Shown: positions 17,523 through 25,256, counted from the first letter of the stretch. The stretch is DNA of 64,000 nucleotides from an uncultured Mobiluncus sp. (GCF_947087965.1 NZ_CAMUES010000006.1:1-64000); one strand, 5' to 3'. The notes: generated by a model from the sequence alone, not told the origin. Program-made: numbers and translations.

Positions 17523-19534
17523 GCGAGGGCAAGCCGAGGCCGCGACCCGTGCCGGTACAGGCGGTCAATCTTCCGGGCTTGGGAGCTAGCGCCCCCCGGC
17601 CGGGACAAGTGTTGCCCGGTGCCGGTTCGACCGGTCCCGCTCTGCAGGTTCCCAATACTGCCCAGGCCGTGCGTGCTGTTGACAAGGACGGGGCTTTGAC
17701 CGGCATGATTCCGGTAGTTGGCAAGGCTCAGGCCGTCAGTGCTGCCGGGCCGCAAGTCGCCGGTGTCCAGCGTCCCCTCGTGCGCGGCACTACTCCGGTG
17801 GTGCCCGAAAAGCCCGCAGTTCCGGTCGGGAATCGTCCCGCGGATACGGCGGTTCGCCAATTGCCGACACCGGGAACTCCGGTGCCCCCTTCCACGACGG
17901 GCATGATTCCAACCATAGCGCCGAACTCGACAGGCTCCGCGCAGATTCCCCCGCCCCGAGCGAACCCACCTGTTCCCGGTAGCGTGTCCCGGCCTCTGCC
18001 GTCTTCCCCGGCGAGTTCCGCCCCGGCAGGTTCTGCCGCGGCGAGGCCGGCGGTACCTGGAGGCAGCTCAAATCCGCCAGTTCCGGGATTTTCACGACCC
18101 GGCGGCTTGCCAAAACCGGCCCAATCGTCAGCCACGTTACCGACCTCACGACCGAATCCGCCGGTGCCGCGTCCCGGCCAGATGGAAGCCGCACCGACAC
18201 GCCAGCCGACTCCACCGGAAACTACACCGGCACAGCCCGGAATGCCCGGTTCACGCCCCGCGAGCCCCGCGGCTCCCGGATTGGCGCCGGATGCCAAGGT
18301 TCCGGGAATGATGCCGGACTTCGCGGCGCGCCCGCCCCTGTCAGCTGGACGACCCGGACAACCGACACCGCCGCTTGCTCAGGCGGGAGAACCTGGACAA
18401 CCGGCACAGTCGCCAACCCAGCCATTACAGTCGCCAACCCAGCCGGGACAACCCGGACAATTGCCTGGGCAGAGGCCAGGCCAAACCAGTCAACCCAATC
18501 AAATCAGCCAACCTAATCATCCGGGGCAACCGGCACAGATGCCAGGCCAACCAGGGCAACCTGGGCAATCGCCTGCCCAGCCGGGACAACCTGGGCAACC
18601 GGTCCCGGGTCAGCCCGGTCAGCAGCCTGGTCAGCCCCATCAATCACCACAACCTGGGCAAATGCTGGTCCAGACTCCGGGAGCTCCCTCAGGCGATCCC
18701 CGTATGGCAGGCCTGCCGGGACAGATTCCCGGCCAGCCCGGAATGCCGGGACGTCCGGGAATGCCTGGTCAACCCGGTCAGATGCCGGGACAACCGGGCG
18801 CTCCCTACGGAATGTGGGGACGTCCGAATCCTTACGGCCGCCCGGGGATGCCTGGCCAGCCGGGGATGCCAGGTATGCCAGGAATGCCGGGCTATGGGAT
18901 GCCCGGAATGCCATATGGTCGCCCTGGAATGCCGGGTATGCCGGGTATGCCGGGTATGCCAGGTATGCCGGGTATGCCGGGCTATGGGATGCCCGGAATG
19001 CCTTACGGCCGCCCCGGAATGCCGGGAATGCCCGGCCGACCAGGAATGCCTACCTTGTGGAATCCACAAGAATCCCGCTCGTCACGCCGTGAAAGCCTGG
19101 AACAGGCCGAGGCTCGACAGCTCCAAGAGCTCAAAGAAGCCGAACAAAAGTTTCACGAGGCCGATGTTGAGGTTTTGCGTAAGCAACTCGGCGAGGACAT
19201 CACCGATGAAGAACTGGAGAACATCGACTGGGAAGAGTTCGAATTCGAGGAGTCCCTCACCGAACGTTTGATTCGCAAGTCCGGGCGTTGGGGCGAAACT
19301 TTGCTGATGCTGGGTCAGGCGGCTCGCTGGGCGTTGGTCGTGCTGGTGACTGTCTTGGTCGTGGGCATGCTCATCTTCGCTCTGGACAAGAACGCCGCGG
19401 TGACGTCTGCCTCGGGAACTACGCTAGAGACGGAAGCCACGCTGAGCGCAGCTACGTCAGACCCTCCAGCCGCCACGCCAGGAGATGCTCTCCTGTCTGA
19501 TTCCACGACCGAAATGGGGATTTTTTCTGTATGA
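17519..19534 (+). CDS. Proline/glycine-rich membrane protein with collagen-like repeats
   Basis: Function unknown. The 671-aa protein has no signal peptide. Residues 1-400 are Pro/Ala/Gln-rich and disordered. Residues of about 400-510 hold Gly-Gln-Pro and then Gly-Met-Pro triplets (GMPGMPGMP, with GYGMPGMPYGRPG twice), a Gly-X-Pro pattern like collagen. Residues 515-600 form a charged, probably coiled-coil helix, followed by one membrane helix at about 604-623 and a 48-residue tail. It starts GTG inside the nadD stop (GTGA) and ends with ATGA overlapping rsfS, so it is translationally coupled in the nadD-rsfS operon. Repeat number may vary between strains. Confidence 0.7.
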   Translation: MSEGKPRPRPVPVQAVNLPGLGASAPRPGQVLPGAGSTGPALQVPNTAQAVRAVDKDGALTGMIPVVGKAQAVSAAGPQVAGVQRPLVRGTTPVVPEKPAVPVGNRPADTAVRQLPTPGTPVPPSTTGMIPTIAPNSTGSAQIPPPRANPPVPGSVSRPLPSSPASSAPAGSAAARPAVPGGSSNPPVPGFSRPGGLPKPAQSSATLPTSRPNPPVPRPGQMEAAPTRQPTPPETTPAQPGMPGSRPASPAAPGLAPDAKVPGMMPDFAARPPLSAGRPGQPTPPLAQAGEPGQPAQSPTQPLQSPTQPGQPGQLPGQRPGQTSQPNQISQPNHPGQPAQMPGQPGQPGQSPAQPGQPGQPVPGQPGQQPGQPHQSPQPGQMLVQTPGAPSGDPRMAGLPGQIPGQPGMPGRPGMPGQPGQMPGQPGAPYGMWGRPNPYGRPGMPGQPGMPGMPGMPGYGMPGMPYGRPGMPGMPGMPGMPGMPGMPGYGMPGMPYGRPGMPGMPGRPGMPTLWNPQESRSSRRESLEQAEARQLQELKEAEQKFHEADVEVLRKQLGEDITDEELENIDWEEFEFEESLTERLIRKSGRWGETLLMLGQAARWALVVLVTVLVVGMLIFALDKNAAVTSASGTTLETEATLSAATSDPPAATPGDALLSDSTTEMGIFSV

Positions 19535-19989
19535 GTGCTGACGCTAAGTCCATCGAACTCGCCATAGCAGCAGGTCAAGCAGCAAAATCGAAGAAGGCCA
19601 CGGAGGTTATCGCCCTGGACGTTTCCGAACGCCTGGTGCTGACCGACATGTTTGTGCTGGCTACGGGCAATAACGACCGTCAGGTGCGGGCCATTGTCGA
19701 CGCTGTTGACGAGGCGATGACGAAAGCTGGTTTAAAGTTGCTGCGTCGTGAGGGCCTGGAGCAGGCTCATTGGGTTTTGCTCGATTACGGGATGATTGTG
19801 GTGCATGTCCAGCAAGAGGACGACCGGCAGTTTTACGCGTTGGAACGTTTGTGGGCCGATGCGCCCCTGATTGAGGTGCCCGATCCGGAGGAACCGGCCG
19901 CTCAGACTGACAGTCCCGCTCCGTCCAGCCCCGCGCTGACGCCCGAACCCGTCTCTCCGCTGGACCTCATCGGCGAGGACTTTTCATAA
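19531..19989 (+). CDS. rsfS: Ribosomal silencing factor RsfS
   Basis: Binds L14 on free 50S subunits and blocks subunit joining. The RsfS/Iojap domain covers about residues 8-112, with VLTDMFVLATGNNDRQVRAIVD and GLEQAHWVLLDYGMIVVHV. The product is 152 aa, with a Pro/Glu-rich tail. It starts ATG overlapping the preceding stop (ATGA). Confidence 0.95.
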   Translation: MSADAKSIELAIAAGQAAKSKKATEVIALDVSERLVLTDMFVLATGNNDRQVRAIVDAVDEAMTKAGLKLLRREGLEQAHWVLLDYGMIVVHVQQEDDRQFYALERLWADAPLIEVPDPEEPAAQTDSPAPSSPALTPEPVSPLDLIGEDFS

Positions 19990-20042
19990 CGCTGGCCGGC
20001 AGGGACAACAGTAACGGGTCGACCGAACAGGAGGACAGGGCA

Positions 20043-20678
20043 ATGACGAAAACCTTGGTGATGTGGCGGCATGGACAAACCGATTACAACAAGCAGCACC
20101 GGATTCAGGGACAGATTGACATCCCCCTCAATGAAACGGGAATAGCACAGGCCCAAGACGCCGCAGTCGGGTTGGCTCGTTTGCCCTTCACAAGGGTGGT
20201 CTCCTCACCTTTGGGCCGCGCTCTCGATACCGCCCACGCGCTGGCCGACCGGCTCGGCTTGTCTGTGGAAGTCGACGAACGTCTGATGGAACGGGCTTTT
20301 GGGGCTTGGGAAGGGCTCAACGCCACGGAAATTAAAACGGGCTGGCCCGATGATTTCACCTCGTGGCGCGATTTTGGCGACCCTGACCCAGCGACTACCA
20401 ACGTGGAGCCGCGCCGCGAGGTCGGCCAGCGAGTGTCTCAGGCTTACCGCGATTGGGCTGACAAAATTGCTGATGGCGAAACGATTTTGTTTGTTTCCCA
20501 CGGGTCTGCCACCTCGCAGGGAATCGTGACTTTGCTGGGACACGACCCGGCCCAGTGGCATGGGCTGCGCGGTTTGGACAACTGCCATTGGGCGGTGATT
20601 CAGTCCGAGCATCGCGAGCCTTACTGGCGGATTGATTCCTATAACGTGGGTGTGTCCGACACCGCGATTAATGGGTAG
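20043..20678 (+). CDS. Histidine phosphatase family protein
   Basis: Phosphoglycerate-mutase-like phosphatase. The catalytic RHG motif is at the N-terminus (MWRHGQTDYN), the acid/base region is MERAFGAWEGL, and the second catalytic His is in FVSHGSA. The 211-aa length fits the family. Substrate cannot be predicted. RBS GGAGGA lies upstream. Its last 11 bases overlap the 3' end of the convergent small gene at 20668. In actinobacteria this gene often follows rsfS. Confidence 0.88.
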   Translation: MTKTLVMWRHGQTDYNKQHRIQGQIDIPLNETGIAQAQDAAVGLARLPFTRVVSSPLGRALDTAHALADRLGLSVEVDERLMERAFGAWEGLNATEIKTGWPDDFTSWRDFGDPDPATTNVEPRREVGQRVSQAYRDWADKIADGETILFVSHGSATSQGIVTLLGHDPAQWHGLRGLDNCHWAVIQSEHREPYWRIDSYNVGVSDTAING

Positions 20679-20940
20679 TCGTTCGGTCGGCTAGCGCATC
20701 TAGCATGTCTTGGTAGTATTCCTCGTCGAAAAAGGGTTTAAGAGCAAGGATTTCATCCAACATGTCAGCAGGAATGTCTCTTGACGAGTTCTCTACCACG
20801 GCACTTATTCCTGCATGTGCAGCGAACGTTCCATCATTGTCGATGAAACTGTTCATGTCCTCTAGTTCTTTTTTGGTAATCACATTTCTTTCATACATGT
20901 GTTGGAGGACAGCTCTTGTTTCCGCTTCGCCTTCATCCAT
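20668..20940 (-). CDS. Small acidic protein, paralogue A
   Basis: Not recognised. The 90-aa, strongly acidic protein begins MDEGEAETRAVLQHM and has a central DMNSFIDNDGTFAAHAGISAVV and a C-terminal DMLDEILALKPFFDEEYYQDMLDAL. It is about two-thirds identical by eye to the product at 23523-23786. The 5' untranslated region is also nearly identical between the two (20941-20985 versus 23787-23831), including the RBS AAAGGAGGG and a TAAAAT box. It could be an immunity or antitoxin-like protein; nothing in the sequence proves this. Confidence 0.6.
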   Translation of the reverse strand: MDEGEAETRAVLQHMYERNVITKKELEDMNSFIDNDGTFAAHAGISAVVENSSRDIPADMLDEILALKPFFDEEYYQDMLDALADRTTTH

Positions 20941-21195
20941 GTGCAGCCCTCCTTTCTTCAGAAACCGGTCACCCTTATTTTACTGCGTTCCGGAAGCGTC
21001 CCAGGTTTTACGCAGCTTTGTTTAGTGGCTTTACTAGGTGTGGTTCATGCGACCGTGCCGAATCACCCTGGGAAAGACATACCGCCAGGAACCATACGAA
21101 ACATCAAAAAATAGTTAGCCGGCACTGGGGAAAGGATAGCTCTCACCCACTTATGGGATAATCAGTGAAAACGCTTCCAGGGGGAGAGGACTCTT

Positions 21196-21381
21196 ATGGA
21201 AAAGAAAAATGTGCGAACGCGTAACTGGCTGCTGTTGGCAGCAGTTGGACTGTTGCTTGCGGCTATCTGTTTTGCTGTTCTCGGTGTCACGCATGTGGTT
21301 TCGCCGGTTACCGCTATCGGAAATGTCGCCGGTTTCCTGATTACCAGCCTGGTTGTAGGGGTTCTCGCGGTGCGTAAATGA
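21196..21381 (+). CDS. Small two-helix membrane protein
   Basis: Unrecognised 61-aa peptide: a basic start (MEKKNVRTRN), two hydrophobic helices at about residues 11-31 and 36-58, and a C-terminal Arg-Lys. An RBS-like GGGGAGAGG lies upstream. Its stop overlaps the start of the hydrolase gene (ATGA), which makes co-translation likely and supports it being a real gene. Confidence 0.6.
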   Translation: MEKKNVRTRNWLLLAAVGLLLAAICFAVLGVTHVVSPVTAIGNVAGFLITSLVVGVLAVRK

Positions 21382-22028
21382 GTGATATTCCCAAAGTCGT
21401 ATTCTTGCACGGGTTGGGTGAGACCTGTGAGGTGTGGGATTCCGTAGTCAAGCAGCTGGCGCAAACCGAGTGCGCAGCTCTCGAGGTTTTAAAATTAAAA
21501 TCGTCGATGGCTGACTGGTCACTAGAGGGCATAAGTAACGAGATTGCTGATACGCTCACGGAACCTGTTCACTTGGTCGGGCTCTCACTAGGTGCAGTGA
21601 TAGCTTTACAAATCGCCATCACTCACCCTGACAAGGTCGTTTCGTTGTTTATTTCGGCTCCACAAGCCAAGTTGCCCCAACTGTTGATGAGCCTGCAGCG
21701 CGTGCTGATGCGACTGTTGCCCGCAAAATGGGTCTGCCCACCGCAGCTGAGTAAAGCTGAGCTTTTCGGGGTGCTCGATAGCTTGAAATATTTAGACCTC
21801 ACTTCGCAGCTATTAGCTTTGCGGATGCCGGTAACTGTGGTTTGCGGTAGTAAAGATAAAGCGAACATGCCGGCGTCGCGTAAAATCGCTGGGCTTATTC
21901 CTGGAGCTCGCTTCGCGGTCGTTCCGGATGTGGGGCATCAGTGGCACGTTACGCATCCTCAACTATTTGCTGAATATCTGCAGCGTGCCGGGACTGCTCA
22001 AGAACCAGCTCGACAGCACGATTCCTAA
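21378..22028 (+). CDS. Alpha/beta hydrolase
   Basis: A 216-aa alpha/beta-hydrolase fold protein. The oxyanion region is VVFLHGLGETCEVWD, the nucleophile elbow is HLVGLSLGAV, an acid-containing strand is VCGSKDK, and the catalytic His is in DVGHQWHV. Substrate unknown. It is coupled to the small membrane protein upstream. Confidence 0.82.
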   Translation: MSDIPKVVFLHGLGETCEVWDSVVKQLAQTECAALEVLKLKSSMADWSLEGISNEIADTLTEPVHLVGLSLGAVIALQIAITHPDKVVSLFISAPQAKLPQLLMSLQRVLMRLLPAKWVCPPQLSKAELFGVLDSLKYLDLTSQLLALRMPVTVVCGSKDKANMPASRKIAGLIPGARFAVVPDVGHQWHVTHPQLFAEYLQRAGTAQEPARQHDS

Positions 22029-22106
22029 ACTCCTGCGAATACTTCCTAGGCGTAAAACAATCCTTTCAACAAACTAAAAAACCTAGGAACAAAACCCGGG
22101 ACGCTT

Positions 22107-22168
22107 CACTTTCGCGCTCAAACTATGTGAGGCACCACATCACCCTCGCGCTCAAAATACGTTAGGTA
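22107..22168 (+). repeat. Imperfect direct repeat downstream of the DUF2283 gene
   Basis: Two copies of about 27 bp share CGCGCTCAAA and AGG elements at 22107-22133 and 22141-22168. They lie in a 170-bp gap between the hydrolase and the convergent DUF2283 gene. The function is unknown. Confidence 0.4.
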
Positions 22169-22201
22169 TGCCGAGCCCTCGGCAGAACAGGGTCTAGTAG
22201 A

Positions 22202-22531
22202 TTATGTGAAGAGTAGGTCTCGGGTGTTGCGTGGCGCGGTTACAGTCGCGTCAGTGCCAATGGTGACATGAGCCAGGTAGCTGTTTAGCGTGGGCTGTAG
22301 CTTAGCAAACTCGTCGGCTACATCGGAATGTACATGATGTTTCTTCAGTAAGTCGGCGGGTACCTTTTCATCAAAATCCAACAATTCCAAACCAACAACT
22401 ATGCCCATCGCGTCAATGTCGAGAAGCATAGTCTCGGAGAGTTGAATGGTACGGGCTACCGGATTCGATGAAAGCCTCATGTAAGCGACACCAAGGGTCA
22501 TATCAATTTCAAGTTTTACCTTATTTTCCAT
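22202..22531 (-). CDS. DUF2283 domain protein, putative antitoxin
   Basis: The 109-aa product has the DUF2283 pattern: a strand with GVAYMRLS, then QLSETMLLDIDAMGIVVGLELLDF, where Asp and Gly-Leu-Glu are typical. In many genomes DUF2283 proteins are encoded beside DUF4258 proteins, as here (3-nt gap), and the pair is suspected to be a toxin-antitoxin module. The C-terminal half beyond about residue 62 is extra. It is third in a three-gene cassette on the minus strand. Confidence 0.72.
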   Translation of the reverse strand: MENKVKLEIDMTLGVAYMRLSSNPVARTIQLSETMLLDIDAMGIVVGLELLDFDEKVPADLLKKHHVHSDVADEFAKLQPTLNSYLAHVTIGTDATVTAPRNTRDLLFT

Positions 22532-22534
22532 GAT

Positions 22535-22780
22535 TCACCCCTCATCTTCGAAAAACGCCGTAATGACAGTATAAGGCCCCTGTTCATCAAGTGGTGGCCG
22601 TATGACAACGGATAAAACCCTCTCGTCTTCCAGAACCCCAGTGTAACGCATTCGGTCCGGTGAGTCACCAGGAGCCGAGAAATAATGATTGCTAAGCACC
22701 TGCTTGATTTCAGCTATTGTGACACCACGAGACTTCATGCGCTCGCGCGCGTGAGAAATAAAGATTAAATCGACGTCCAT
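22535..22780 (-). CDS. DUF4258 domain protein, putative toxin
   Basis: The 81-aa protein begins with ISHARERMKSRGVTIAEIKQVL and continues with RYTGVLEDERVLSVVIRP and YTVITAFF, the DUF4258 layout (helix with His/Arg followed by a small sheet, RelE/BrnT-like size). It is probably the toxin or nuclease-like half of a pair with the DUF2283 gene 3 nt downstream. The toxin role is inferred from pairing and size, not proven. Confidence 0.72.
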   Translation of the reverse strand: MDVDLIFISHARERMKSRGVTIAEIKQVLSNHYFSAPGDSPDRMRYTGVLEDERVLSVVIRPPLDEQGPYTVITAFFEDEG

Positions 22781-22785
22781 ACTGT

Positions 22786-23181
22786 TCAGGACTCCAGCAC
22801 TAGGTTGAACTTAAGCACGCGCGATTTCTCACCATCCACTAACACATGAATAACATAAAGTCCCTCATTCACAACGGGCAGATTGAATCTGAAAGAAAAC
22901 AATACACCGGTCTTACCGTCATAATGTGCCGCATTTTTCGTAGGCAAGTCAACATCTGCAGCAGCTATAGCATGCCCTCCAGGAAGTGCAACTTCTATGC
23001 GCAGGGGTATGGTCTGAGCTTTTGCATCTGCACGAATACGGCCAGCCAGTGAAAACTCAATCTGCCGCTGCTGTTTTGGAACTCTCATCGAGGTAAAACT
23101 GGCATCCAAAGCGGTCAAGGAACCACCACGAATTGCCGCATAGCTGGCGAGGAAAGCGTAATCAAGTTCGGGTTTGCGCAT
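22786..23181 (-). CDS. DUF6941-like protein
   Basis: A 131-aa protein with PELDYAFLASYAAIRGGSLTALDASFT at its N-terminus, followed by beta-rich sequence, resembling the DUF6941 family. The frame is open from 23220, but ATG 23181 stands 6 nt after CATAAT with no RBS, which fits a leaderless start at the conserved motif. It is 5 nt upstream of the DUF4258 gene, so it is the promoter-proximal gene of the cassette. Function unknown. Confidence 0.6.
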   Translation of the reverse strand: MRKPELDYAFLASYAAIRGGSLTALDASFTSMRVPKQQRQIEFSLAGRIRADAKAQTIPLRIEVALPGGHAIAAADVDLPTKNAAHYDGKTGVLFSFRFNLPVVNEGLYVIHVLVDGEKSRVLKFNLVLES

Positions 23182-23187
23182 AAAGCG

Positions 23188-23193
23188 ATTATG
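23188..23193 (-). promoter_or_regulatory. -10 box of the three-gene cassette
   Basis: CATAAT on the minus strand ends 6 nt before the ATG at 23181; leaderless spacing. Confidence 0.4.
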
Positions 23194-23272
23194 CCACACC
23201 GTGAGAGGAAGAACAGGCAAGCAAAGACCTGCTTTCTACCGTCAACCTGAAGCAGACCCGAACTCCTACTTG

Positions 23273-23335
23273 TCAAGATTGGGCAGGGCTTGCAGCTGCC
23301 TGGGGCTGCTCAGCGTTGGTGTTTGTTTCGGGCAT
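23273..23335 (-). CDS. Possible 20-aa peptide ORF
   Basis: ATG 23335 opens a 20-codon frame (MPETNTNAEQPQAAASPAQS) behind a strong RBS (AAAGGGAGG). It begins 2 nt after the stop of another short frame. This may be a real peptide, a leader peptide or chance; the strong RBS is the main support. Confidence 0.3.
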   Translation of the reverse strand: MPETNTNAEQPQAAASPAQS

Positions 23336-23337
23336 AG

Positions 23338-23409
23338 TTAGGCCTCCCTTTCGGAGTAGTTATTGGCCACCAGAAAAACCCCAAACCTTCGTGTCGCCTG
23401 GTGTAACAA
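23338..23409 (-). CDS. Possible 23-aa peptide ORF
   Basis: TTG 23409, 6 nt after GGAGG (23416-23420), opens 23 codons ending TAA at 23338, coupled to the next tiny frame (stop and ATG 2 nt apart). A GTG at 23412 is an alternative start. It lies beyond the terminator of the 23523 gene. Low confidence. Confidence 0.25.
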   Translation of the reverse strand: MLHQATRRFGVFLVANNYSEREA

Positions 23410-23469
23410 CACACCCCTCCTAAAGGGGGCTGGTTGGGTAGTCGAGGTATGCCCCGGATAAGCGGGCAT

Positions 23470-23503
23470 AAGAAAACCGCCCTGACGCTATGTCAAGACG
23501 GTT
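23470..23503 (-). terminator. Intrinsic terminator of the 23523-23786 gene
   Basis: On the minus strand AACCGTCTTGAC and GTCAGGGCGGTT form a 12-bp stem (two G-U pairs) with a 5-nt loop followed by TTTTCTT. It lies 20 nt beyond the stop codon. Confidence 0.75.
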
Positions 23504-23522
23504 GCTGATGAGGTTTGTTTGG

Positions 23523-23786
23523 TTAGACGCGCTCCTGCAACGCATCTAGCATTTCTTCATAATATCCCTCTTCAAACACTGGTTCGAGGGCGAGGATTTC
23601 GTCAAGCAGTTCTGAGGGAATGCCATTTGGGTCATTCTGTACCACAGCGCTTATGCCTGCAATTGCGCCAAGAGTCCCATCCTCATCGATGAATGAATTC
23701 ATGTCCTTGAACTCTTGATCAGTAATGACCTTTTGCTGGTGCATATGCTGGAGAACCAAACGTATTTCCGCTTCGCCCTCATCCAT
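23523..23786 (-). CDS. Small acidic protein, paralogue B
   Basis: Unrecognised 87-aa acidic protein, paralogue of 20668-20940. Shared blocks are MDEGEAE-R-VLQHM, DMNSFID-DGT-AAIAGISAVV-like and LLDEILAL-P-F-E-YY-MLDAL. It is monocistronic: its own promoter (23823-23850) and terminator flank it. Two same-direction copies with similar upstream DNA suggest duplication of a mobile or selected gene. The two copies bracket the hydrolase and DUF cassette. Confidence 0.6.
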   Translation of the reverse strand: MDEGEAEIRLVLQHMHQQKVITDQEFKDMNSFIDEDGTLGAIAGISAVVQNDPNGIPSELLDEILALEPVFEEGYYEEMLDALQERV

Positions 23787-23822
23787 GTCCAGCCCTCCTT
23801 TCTTCAGAAACCGGTCACCCTT

Positions 23823-23850
23823 ATTTTACCGCGGGAATGCTGTATTCCAA
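23823..23850 (-). promoter_or_regulatory. Promoter of small acidic paralogue B
   Basis: On the minus strand TTGGAA (23845-23850), 16 nt, TAAAAT (23823-23828). The -10 and everything down to the RBS are shared with paralogue A; the DNA upstream of the -10 differs. Confidence 0.55.
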
Positions 23851-24028
23851 CGTCTTAGCTCCGCCGGAATTCGCCACGGCGATACTTGTGGTGTGTTCTA
23901 CTGTTCCCAAGGGCGTTGGGGGAGAACCTCACGTAACACGGCGCGAAACGTGGGGGTTAGTAGTTGCGTGGAACCCCTGTCGTCGGATCGATATTATGGT
24001 TCAATTATCTTGGAAGGCGGTGGGGAAT

Positions 24029-24790
24029 ATGTCTGAGATGCGTTTACGACTGGAAGGCGAGCCGGGTACTATACCGGCAAGTGAAGTCGGAAAAATGCTC
24101 GAGCGTGCCAGCGATTTGGTGAAATCGGTCGAGGGGGGCGAGCGCAGCGAACCCGTGGTAACGAACTTGTGCATTGGCTCAGCTGAAGCCGTCCTAGAGA
24201 TTCCTGACCTGGCGGGAACCACCATTGATTCTGGGCTGGATATGTTGGTACACGGTGGGAAGGCTCCGACCGGCTGGACGAATCGTAGTCTTAGGGCTGT
24301 GGATGACTTATCAAAACTCCGTGGAGGTAAGGGCGCGAAAACCGGGGTTATTTTTAACATCGGGGACTTGCCGGAACGGGTAATTACACCAGAGATAGGA
24401 AGGATAGCGTCGCAAGTCAAGATTGAACCTGATACTGCGCTCACCCAAGTGAACGGGGTAATTTATTCGTACACGCACCGCACACCTGATGCACCTTGCC
24501 AGATTAAGCTACGCCTTGAGGGGTCGCCGACTGTCACGGTGACTTTACCGGAATCATTGGCAAACTCTGCGCGTGGTCTTATAGAGCAGCCTGTCGAGGT
24601 TACGGGAGTTGGTGTTCGCAGCGATGACGGCATGAGCATTGTTTCCCTGGAAGCCACCTCTATTGAGCCTGATGACTACTATTGGGATGGTGAACCCATT
24701 GATGCGCGTGAACTTGTAGGGATTTGGAAGCGCGCTGCTAACGACAGCGATTCCGTTTCCTTGGTCAGGGCGATGCGCGATGCCTGGTAA
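24029..24790 (+). CDS. PIN-associated protein of unknown family
   Basis: Not recognised. The frame is open from 23837, but ATG 24029 follows GGTGGGG and starts a compact 253-aa protein. The N-terminal half is helical/mixed (LEGEPGTIPASEVGKMLER...), and residues 140-213 look like a small beta-barrel (VNGVIYSYTH ... IKLRLEG ... VEVTGVGVRS ... VSLEATSIEP). It overlaps the PIN gene by 11 nt, so the two are co-translated. By analogy with vapBC it could be the antitoxin, but it is far larger than usual VapB proteins and shows no ribbon-helix-helix or AbrB motif. Confidence 0.6.
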   Translation: MSEMRLRLEGEPGTIPASEVGKMLERASDLVKSVEGGERSEPVVTNLCIGSAEAVLEIPDLAGTTIDSGLDMLVHGGKAPTGWTNRSLRAVDDLSKLRGGKGAKTGVIFNIGDLPERVITPEIGRIASQVKIEPDTALTQVNGVIYSYTHRTPDAPCQIKLRLEGSPTVTVTLPESLANSARGLIEQPVEVTGVGVRSDDGMSIVSLEATSIEPDDYYWDGEPIDARELVGIWKRAANDSDSVSLVRAMRDAW

Positions 24791-25256
24791 ATACTTAGCA
24801 GTAATCGACACCAGCATACTTGTCTCACTATTCCTCAATGAGACCGCAGACAATCACGCCAATCGAGCCGAACAAATCGTCAACGAAAACAGAGAGACAC
24901 TGGTGTTACCGTCCCTTGTCGTTCTTGAAATTATTGCTAACAGCGACTTGAAACTTGCACAATCATTGGATGCTCAGGCAAGGAATGAAGCCGTGCGGGA
25001 AACTCTCCGCAAGCTCGCCAAGCTAAAACTTCGCACGGTCGACTTGACACCTAAAGTTTCAAGAATAGCCGCGAGACTGATTCCCGATTGCAATATTAAA
25101 GCCCCCGATGCAGTCGTGGTCGCAACCGCCCAAGCATTCGGAATCCCTACTGTCTATACATGGGACCAGAAACTCATTAACGCCACCTCGAAACTTGGCG
25201 AAATTACTAAGGTCACGGAACCGCCAATCATTGCCCAACCCACCTTGGGCATCTGA
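24780..25256 (+). CDS. PIN-domain nuclease, putative VapC-like toxin
   Basis: A 158-aa PIN-domain protein. The acidic active-site residues are visible: D10 (LAVIDTS), E50 (LEII), D110 (KAPDAVVVATA) and D129 (TWDQKL). PIN domains cut RNA, often tRNA or rRNA in toxins. The ATG lies inside the last codons of the 253-aa partner gene. The intact acidic set suggests an active nuclease; the toxin role is inferred from the coupled pair. Confidence 0.8.
   Translation: MPGKYLAVIDTSILVSLFLNETADNHANRAEQIVNENRETLVLPSLVVLEIIANSDLKLAQSLDAQARNEAVRETLRKLAKLKLRTVDLTPKVSRIAARLIPDCNIKAPDAVVVATAQAFGIPTVYTWDQKLINATSKLGEITKVTEPPIIAQPTLGI

Noticed and set aside
18700..19050. CRISPR-like regular repeats
   Set aside because: The repeats are codon-phased Gly-Met-Pro units in a long open frame, without spacers.
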